Of a stretch of DNA of 64,000 nt, positions 58,363-64,000 are shown piece after piece. Numbering within the stretch: the stretch's first letter is position 1; each line of letters opens with the position of its first letter. The DNA is from Sporopachydermia quercuum (Eukaryota; Ascomycota; Sporopachydermiomycetes; Sporopachydermiales; Sporopachydermiaceae): assembly GCA_001599295.1 (NCBI GenBank), contig BCGN01000009.1:310001-374000 (forward strand), in the 5' to 3' direction. The translations under genes and the position numbers were made by a program. The notes beneath the pieces were generated by a model that saw only the letters and a program-made list of their open reading frames with translations, searched no databases and was not told the origin of the DNA.

Positions 58363-60489
58363 CTATGAACGACGAGTGAAAGTGAACACGATTAGAACAG
58401 AGGCTGCTAACACTAGCAATGATCCAGGTAGTAATAATTCATTTGGAACACCAGGGATCACATCATCAGTTGCAATTGACTNTTTACGTGAACTTGATGT
58501 CTTATTATCCTTTCTTTTGAGCCTACTGGGAATTCTATCAGAGTCTCTTTCGTTATCACTACCTTCCACATTTTGATCAACTGACTTATCATAATGATGT
58601 AGGATCAAATCTGCCTTTTCAAGCTTTTGTTTTCTAGATATTATGACCGCATCTATCAAATCCTGATTGGACGTTATAGAAACGAGGTCGTTGTCATCAT
58701 CAACATAAGATATAACAAATCCAGAATCCAGTTGTTTAAATTTTGGTAATGATTTGATTCCCAAAGCCACACTAGATCCTATTTCACTACCTTCTTTCTG
58801 TTCTTTGGTTTCCTCTTCCTTCGAGGGCTCATCTTCTTGGTAAATCTCATATTTACCAGGACCACCTAGAACTTCTAATTCATAAACAGTGAGTCTTTCT
58901 GTAATGGCATTACGTAAACTGAGATACCCACTTGAAGGTGCAATGGTAATTCTATGAACTCTGCCATTTGGTGACTTGAACTTGAACGGGAATGGTATAT
59001 CATGAATTGGGATACCTCCTTCAGGGATCAAACTAGTATGACTCCCCAACATTGCCCCGATTTTCAATGCCGTTGAGCTTTCGTTAACAAATGAAGCAGA
59101 ATCATTAGGCTCTAATTCCCTTCCTGATGTAAATTGAGCAATCTCAGATTGAGATATATCGGGAGGTGAGTTCAGTAGTGCTTCCTTCACATTCACATTT
59201 GAGCCAGAGTGCATAGAGTCAGAATCATTGTCTAATGAGTTCCAGAATCTATTCCAAGCAGGACCTGATGAAATATTCTCGTCACCATCAGCGGCACTTC
59301 CACCGGCATTGCTTCCTGTGAGAGAAGTTTCTTGCATGTTCTTAATTTGATTCAAAGTAGTGTTTGTAAGTTTCAAAACTTCTACAATTCCAATGACTTC
59401 TCCTTCGGCACCTTCATCATCATCGACAACTGGTAAATTCAAATAGTGTCCAGTCTGCATTTTTCTGAGTGCTGCTTGAATAGATGTCGATTTAGGAGCA
59501 AAGTCAGGTTGAGGGGTCATGACCCTAATAACAGAGCAAGTCTTAGGATCTAATCCTGCTGCAATTACTCTAAGAACTACATCCTTCGAGGTAAAAATAC
59601 CTGTGATTTCCTGTTGCTCCCTTACCAAAACAGCTGTGGTTTTGTTTTCTTTCATTAATGTTGCGGCTTCGTATACTGATGTCCTTACACCAACGTAAAC
59701 AGGTGGTTTACCATCAAGTACATGTTCTAATGTTGGCCCTTCCATCAATCTCTTCATTGTTTCAAAATATTGAATAACTTGGAAAGGCTGATCACTGAAA
59801 TTATTCACAGATAGATCGGTATTTACAGAATCAAAAGCCTCGTAAAGCTTTTTGGAATTTTCATAAACACGTTCTAGCTTCTCCATAGCTTCTTGATAGC
59901 ACTTAGTAATATCTAATACACCAAATAACTTATCATATTCGTCAAGTACAGGTAAATGGCGAAATCCTTTGGCTACCATCAAACTTAAAGCATCAGAAGC
60001 TGAAGTATCCCAGCTAGCACACATAGGGTTGGGCGTCATAATTTGTTCAATGGTAGTTCTTCTTGAATCTAAGCCTGCCCCAACAACACGGAAAGCAAGA
60101 TCCTTTGCAGTGAATATACCAAGCAGATTGTTGGGGTTATCATCAGACACAACCAAAATACAGTTTTCACGTTTTGCAGACATCAGCTGAGCAGCTTCAG
60201 CAATGCTGATGGACTGCTTACATGTTACAGGCTCCGACGGCTTAAGAGTAAGAATGGAACCTGGCTGTAATTTCTTGTACTGTCTTGAAGATTTAACCGG
60301 TGACTTTCTTTTCTTCATTTCAAATTCAATCTTTCGTCTGATCGCCTCATCTTTCTTGGTTTGACGTTTACGAGATTCAGAAATGCCAAAACCTGGTGTT
60401 GGCGTTGAGATAGGCGTACTTGTACCAGCAGATACATTTGATGATGTCTTTTTCATCTGAGGTGTTGAAAATCCACTTCTGCTAGACAT
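58363..60489 (-). CDS. four-CBS plus PB1 domain protein with C-terminal anchor
   Basis: A 708-residue protein. A Ser/Thr/Lys-rich N-tail is followed by two CBS pairs: CBS1 about 80-140 and CBS2 about 148-205 (MTPNPMCASWDTSASDA, FRHLPVLDE), and CBS3 about 253-315 and CBS4 about 320-380 (MTPQPDFAPKSTSI, LNLPVVDD). The repeated GIFTAKDLAFRVVGAGLD / GIFTSKDVVLRVIAAGLD blocks show the internal duplication. A PB1-like domain (about 515-630, FKSPNGRVHRITIAPSSGYLSLR, then DLVSITSNQDLIDAVI) follows. A final hydrophobic helix (about 688-705) ends in Arg-Arg-Ser, a tail-anchor arrangement. The architecture is that of fission yeast Mug70 and filamentous-fungal CBS/PB1 proteins. CBS pairs usually bind adenosine nucleotides; no partner can be named. 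An N at 58482 makes one codon NAG, a stop only if the base is T on the coding strand. Confidence 0.88.
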   Translation of the reverse strand: MSSRSGFSTPQMKKTSSNVSAGTSTPISTPTPGFGISESRKRQTKKDEAIRRKIEFEMKKRKSPVKSSRQYKKLQPGSILTLKPSEPVTCKQSISIAEAAQLMSAKRENCILVVSDDNPNNLLGIFTAKDLAFRVVGAGLDSRRTTIEQIMTPNPMCASWDTSASDALSLMVAKGFRHLPVLDEYDKLFGVLDITKCYQEAMEKLERVYENSKKLYEAFDSVNTDLSVNNFSDQPFQVIQYFETMKRLMEGPTLEHVLDGKPPVYVGVRTSVYEAATLMKENKTTAVLVREQQEITGIFTSKDVVLRVIAAGLDPKTCSVIRVMTPQPDFAPKSTSIQAALRKMQTGHYLNLPVVDDDEGAEGEVIGIVEVLKLTNTTLNQIKNMQETSLTGSNAGGSAADGDENISSGPAWNRFWNSLDNDSDSMHSGSNVNVKEALLNSPPDISQSEIAQFTSGRELEPNDSASFVNESSTALKIGAMLGSHTSLIPEGGIPIHDIPFPFKFKSPNGRVHRITIAPSSGYLSLRNAITERLTVYELEVLGGPGKYEIYQEDEPSKEEETKEQKEGSEIGSSVALGIKSLPKFKQLDSGFVISYVDDDNDLVSITSNQDLIDAVIISRKQKLEKADLILHHYDKSVDQNVEGSDNERDSDRIPSRLKRKDNKTSSSRKXSIATDDVIPGVPNELLLPGSLLVLAASVLIVFTFTRRS

Positions 60490-61907
60490 TTTATAAGTTG
60501 TTGGTATGTAGTTTATAACAATTATCTAACAACTAATATTTCGCTTCAAAAGAATCACAACAACGAAATATATGAGGCAACACTAGTAATTGTTCTCAGC
60601 AAGGTTATTCTTTTGTTTATTCCGGTGACACTTTTTATTTATGCAATANTAATTCACGAAACCGCACCACGCCCTTCAGATCAAATCAAGTCTGACATAA
60701 AGGAGACCATACAAGTAGCGAAAACTGTAGCTCTCTTGATCCTTAATATTGAATGAAAAGTTTGGCAAATTTCTTCCTTGGTATCTTTCTTGCTGAAGCC
60801 AAAATAACGTAATTTATATATTCGAAGATCAAGAACCCTCGCATTAGCAAGCAAAATGAAGTGATCTCCATACAAGTACATCCTTCTTTTTTGACACCCG
60901 TCTTGCATAACTGAAAAGATTTGATCAAAATAGGCAATGTAAACAATGTGACCAGGAACAGGAAGATGAAGCAAAAGGCCACCTCAATTGAGACTCAGAA
61001 GAATTGCATTTAAAGTTATCGTATTTATATGCGTTGAAGTGCAGGTTAATGCAAGGATCTCGTAAATTTAGCAAGTACTACTCAGAGATATTAGTTTATA
61101 TAGGATTAGTTCATTTTGAACTACTTTCTTGATTGATTTAAGAACAAGAAGAATACATAGAGAAAGGTATCAAGATGTTGATTATACTAAAGCAGTTTGT
61201 TTGTTTCTCTGGTTAAGTATGTTTTATTGCTATGATTCCTTAGGAGGTATTTTAAGTTGTTGGTATTCATAAGACCTACATTGATGGTTTCAGGAAGAAT
61301 GTGTAAGGTCAAACTTTCATTGATATCAACAACCTTGCAATATGATCGAATACATTCCTACTGTGTCAATGGTAGTGCTGCAATATTAGCACCGTAAATA
61401 CTTCCGCATTTCAATTTACTTTTTTCTATAGAGCTTAATGAGAATTGTTCCGATATATATATTTTAAGTTCACGTTATGTTGATATCCTTAACATGTCAG
61501 GTCTCTAAATCATCGTGCGCGATAGGAGAGGAGATAACTATACATGACTCGCTCTACGTCAAAAATCCCAACAATTGATATTAATTGGATAACACATTTG
61601 GTTCTAATCCATGTTGAATTGGTTCATTATTTTACTTTTATTAGTTAAAAATAACTACTTATTCAATGGTCATTTTTGCCTGAACTTGCTCGTGTCTTTT
61701 TTATTCTTTACTTATGAACTTATCTCATATATTACTGTTAATGATACAATTGACTATTAATTTATAACTTGAACAAAAGATTCTCGTTGAGCAGATTAGT
61801 CAGTTGACTATATAGTATAAGATCATTTGTTTAGGGAGATCTTGATAAGAAAGAACTCACCCATTGATTAAACTGATTCTCCAACCTATCATTATTAATT
61901 CTCAACA
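60490..61907. other. 1.4 kb divergent promoter region
   Basis: This separates the CBS-PB1 gene and RER2. Two overlapping minus-strand ORFs (60681-60974 and 60743-60982) occur; the second begins with a hydrophobic stretch but matches no family I know. One N at 60649. Confidence 0.45.
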
Positions 61908-63018
61908 ATGGCAATTCTAGCACGTTTAAGGTCGTTTCCTGTAACACAGTACATATTATCATTTATTCAAGATTTTATAATCTCAATTCTTAAAACTGGT
62001 CCTATCCCTCAACATGTTGCTTTGGTTATGGATGGCAATAGGACATACGCAAAAAAGAACAATCTCCCATTAAAAGGAGGACATTCTGCTGGGGCAGATT
62101 CTCTTTCTTATATACTGGAGATTAGTTTCCGACTGGGTATAGAATGCATTACTGTTTATGCTTTCTCCATTGAGAACTTCAATAGATCTAAGCTTGAGGT
62201 TGATACGTTGTTTGATCTGCTGAGATCTAAGATTATTACATTAGCTGATGAGGAGTAAGTACTATTAGACATCAAGTATTTGCATGAGCAACCAAAGGTA
62301 GGCATTCCCTTTAGGTTACTGAAGAACTAAAATAACGACGTGTTCTAACATTTCCTTTGTAGCCAAGTACTAAAACAGTTTAATGTCAAACTCCAAGTCT
62401 TAGGCGATCGGTCCCTTCTGCCTACTGATATTTTTGAAGCCGTTGAAAGAGCTGAAAGAATAACAGCATCAAATACAGGGTAAGCACTCCAAGAGAACAA
62501 TTAGTACTTTGAATTCTTTTCTTACTAACCACTTATATAGGCACACTCTCAATATCTGCTTCCCTTATACCTCTAGAGAAGAAATAACAAGAGCCATCAG
62601 AACTACTCTAGAGGATGTAGATAAAGGTGTTATCGAGAAAGATGATATCGATATGAGTACCTTGAACAACCATATGTACACGAAAGGATCGCCACCATTA
62701 GATATAATGGTCAGAACAAGCGGACACACAAGATTCAGTGATTTNATGCTTTGGCAAAGCGATGAAGATTGCACAATTGAATTTGTCAATACCTTATGGC
62801 CAGAGTTTAGATTTTGGAGCTATTCCAAGATTCTTATCAAATGGGGTTATTATAGAACCCTAGAGTTACTGTAAGCCCTTTTGTCATTGAGAATCTATTT
62901 TGTTTTCAACTTACACGATTTATTGTACTGACTATGAATGCTAACGATTAATAGTGAAGCTGAAAAGATGCAAATAAAGAGGCCTGATTTACCCCAAAAC
63001 ATGAAAGCCGAGTCATAG
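61908..63018 (+). CDS. RER2: cis-prenyltransferase (dehydrodolichyl diphosphate synthase, RER2)
   Basis: This makes the long polyprenyl diphosphate that becomes dolichol, the sugar carrier of ER glycosylation. Four exons: 61908-62254, 62363-62479, 62541-62870 and 62955-63018, giving 285 residues; baker's yeast Rer2 has 286. Motifs: HVALVMDGNRTYAKK (catalytic Asp), KGGHSAG, VYAFSIENFNRS, LNICFPYTSREEI, and IMVRTSGHTRFSDFML with the distal LWPEF. Introns are 108, 61 and 84 nt with donors GTAAGT, GTAAGC and GTAAGC and branch points TTCTAAC, TACTAAC and TGCTAAC. The last exon encodes only EAEKMQIKRPDLPQNMKAES; without this splice the frame stops at LELL. An N at 62745 makes one codon Phe or Leu. 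The N-terminus has a helix that may associate with the ER membrane. Convergent with VPH2, 56 bases apart. Confidence 0.94.
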
Positions 63019-63074
63019 GATTAACTGATCATTAATATATACTTAATTTGATCTATGATTGAATTCTATTGTGT

Positions 63075-63920
63075 TCATTCAATTTTCTCTGATGCTCGCT
63101 TTATTGGCTTTCGTTTAAACTCTGTTGTGGAAATGACTTTCTTCTTTTCCTTCTTTGTCCTTTCTTTTACCTTCGCTTCGTCGATTCTTCTTAGATAGCC
63201 GCTGAATACAACAACTTCTGCTATTACTACNAATATAGTAGAAAATAAAACTAATAATACTCGAGCTGCAGGTGACCAGTTACCTGCACTTGAAGCGCTC
63301 CAGTACCATACGGCATACGCAACAGATCCCGCTGAAACTAAAATATTCACAATAGTTGTTAACTGGTGCCGTAGTTCTTTGGCCATTTGAGACGGCGTCA
63401 ATTCCTCTTCCGGCGTCATTGTGTCATAATTAAATCCATTTCCATTTACCATAAATTTAGACACATTGGGAATAGGTGTATCTTTGATCATTTCTTCGTA
63501 TTGTCTTTCTAAATCTGCATTACGCAGTTTCTTCATTAGTTTTTCAAACTCGGGGGTTTTCTTTTGTTTCTGTACTTTTTCCTTTTGCTTGTATTGAAGA
63601 TATGTTTCCATAATAATTTCTGCGCCTTTTAGCAGTTGCTTCAAAGAGTACTTTTCCGCACTATCGAGATCACCAGTACGAAGAACTTTTGATATTGTAG
63701 TTAGTTGAGGTATCGATAAAATCTGTTTCGATATCTCAGACACTGACTTCTCGGCTTCTTCTGAAAAGGAATCAAACTCATCCCCTTTTTCAGTTCGATT
63801 TTCTTGAATAATTATAGTTCTAACGATTATTTCATCACCAAGCCGAGGACTAGCTTTGACAATACTGTTGTAAAGCTCAAGAGCTGACTGTATTCTCTTC
63901 TTCACTACTATGTTGACCAT
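63075..63920 (-). CDS. VPH2: V-ATPase assembly factor VPH2/VMA12
   Basis: An ER membrane protein that helps to assemble the Vo sector of the vacuolar proton pump with Vma21 and Vma22. 281 residues, longer than baker's yeast Vph2 (215). A soluble N-terminal part with helices and charged linkers is followed by the conserved block LTPSQMAKELRHQLTTIVNILVS. Two transmembrane helices (about 188-207 and 220-240) form a hairpin with SVAYAVWYW and 'AEVVVFSGYLRRI'. A Lys/Arg-rich cytosolic tail (EAKVKERTKKEKKK) includes dibasic ER-retention-like residues. The N at 63231 falls in the second helix (Phe or Leu). Starts at the ATG at 63920, 80 bases from the window edge, so the promoter is mostly outside. 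Confidence 0.92.
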   Translation of the reverse strand: MVNIVVKKRIQSALELYNSIVKASPRLGDEIIVRTIIIQENRTEKGDEFDSFSEEAEKSVSEISKQILSIPQLTTISKVLRTGDLDSAEKYSLKQLLKGAEIIMETYLQYKQKEKVQKQKKTPEFEKLMKKLRNADLERQYEEMIKDTPIPNVSKFMVNGNGFNYDTMTPEEELTPSQMAKELRHQLTTIVNILVSAGSVAYAVWYWSASSAGNWSPAARVLLVLFSTIXVVIAEVVVFSGYLRRIDEAKVKERTKKEKKKVISTTEFKRKPIKRASEKIE

Positions 63921-64000
63921 GTTTGTAGGATACTAGCTTTATTTCAGGGTTATGTTCGATCAGATAGATGGCAATTGCTTCATTGAAAATCAGCCATCAT

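Noticed and set aside
60681-60982. Two overlapping minus-strand ORFs of 97 and 79 codons upstream of RER2
   Set aside because: They are in different frames over the same DNA, without similarity to known small membrane proteins; at best one could be real.
61600-61615. GGTTCTAATCC resembling a tRNA B box
   Set aside because: No A box at a suitable distance upstream and no cloverleaf can be drawn.

Overview
This 64 kb window is nuclear chromosomal DNA from a budding yeast (Saccharomycotina). The genes are yeast orthologues. Introns carry yeast-type branch points (TACTAAC, TGCTAAC, AACTAAC). CTG is read as leucine at invariant positions: histone H4 Leu10, the HELAH zinc motif of the aminopeptidase, the Leu of the eIF2B-epsilon 'ELNTLRM' block and the 'SEKDL' block of LOC1. 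That argues against the CTG-Ser and CTG-Ala yeasts. The species cannot be named from the sequence. Two things are unusual for a yeast: introns are common (at least 12 in 8 of 23 protein genes) and gene density is low (about one gene per 2.7 kb, with several 2-2.5 kb AT-rich gaps). About 40 isolated N bases are scattered through genes and spacers and look like unresolved or heterozygous single sites.

Layout. 1-10 kb: tRNA-Ile(UAU) with a 43-nt intron (-), GCD6 (eIF2B epsilon, three exons, +), a 2.6 kb gap, and LOC1 (ribosome/mRNA localisation factor, two exons, -). 11-24 kb: a SIRT5-type class III sirtuin (+), LPD1 (two exons, -), an acidic Lys/Glu-repeat protein (-), an M1 aminopeptidase of the APE2/AAP1 type (+) and GFA1 (-), whose first exon is only the five bases ATGTG. 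26-40 kb: MRX10 (RMND1/DUF155), a GPP/DOG-type sugar or glycerol phosphatase, a Zn2Cys6 regulator, a divergent phosphoglycerate mutase and an amino-acid permease, all on +. 41-51 kb: a PIN-like carrier (three exons, -), RPN4 (-), the divergent histone pair H4 (with intron, -) and H3 (+), and a DUF3445/HDOD haem protein (-). 51-64 kb: UGA2 (-), a secreted agmatinase-like ureohydrolase (+), an RCR-family protein (two exons, -), a CBS-PB1 membrane protein (-), RER2 (four exons, +) and VPH2/VMA12 (-).

The genes are a typical eukaryotic mixture of housekeeping functions: translation initiation, ribosome assembly, chromatin, the shared dehydrogenase of pyruvate and 2-oxoglutarate oxidation, GABA shunt, chitin and dolichol precursor synthesis, V-ATPase assembly and proteasome control. 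They are not a cluster. I found no transposon, integrated virus, CRISPR array or toxin system. The most interesting signals concern gene structure and regulation: the 5-nt GFA1 start exon, where failure to splice gives a stop at codon 3; the intron in H4 that creates Ser13; a uniformly short branch-point-to-acceptor distance; and a perfect PACE site upstream of RPN4. I did not see a wholly new biological system.
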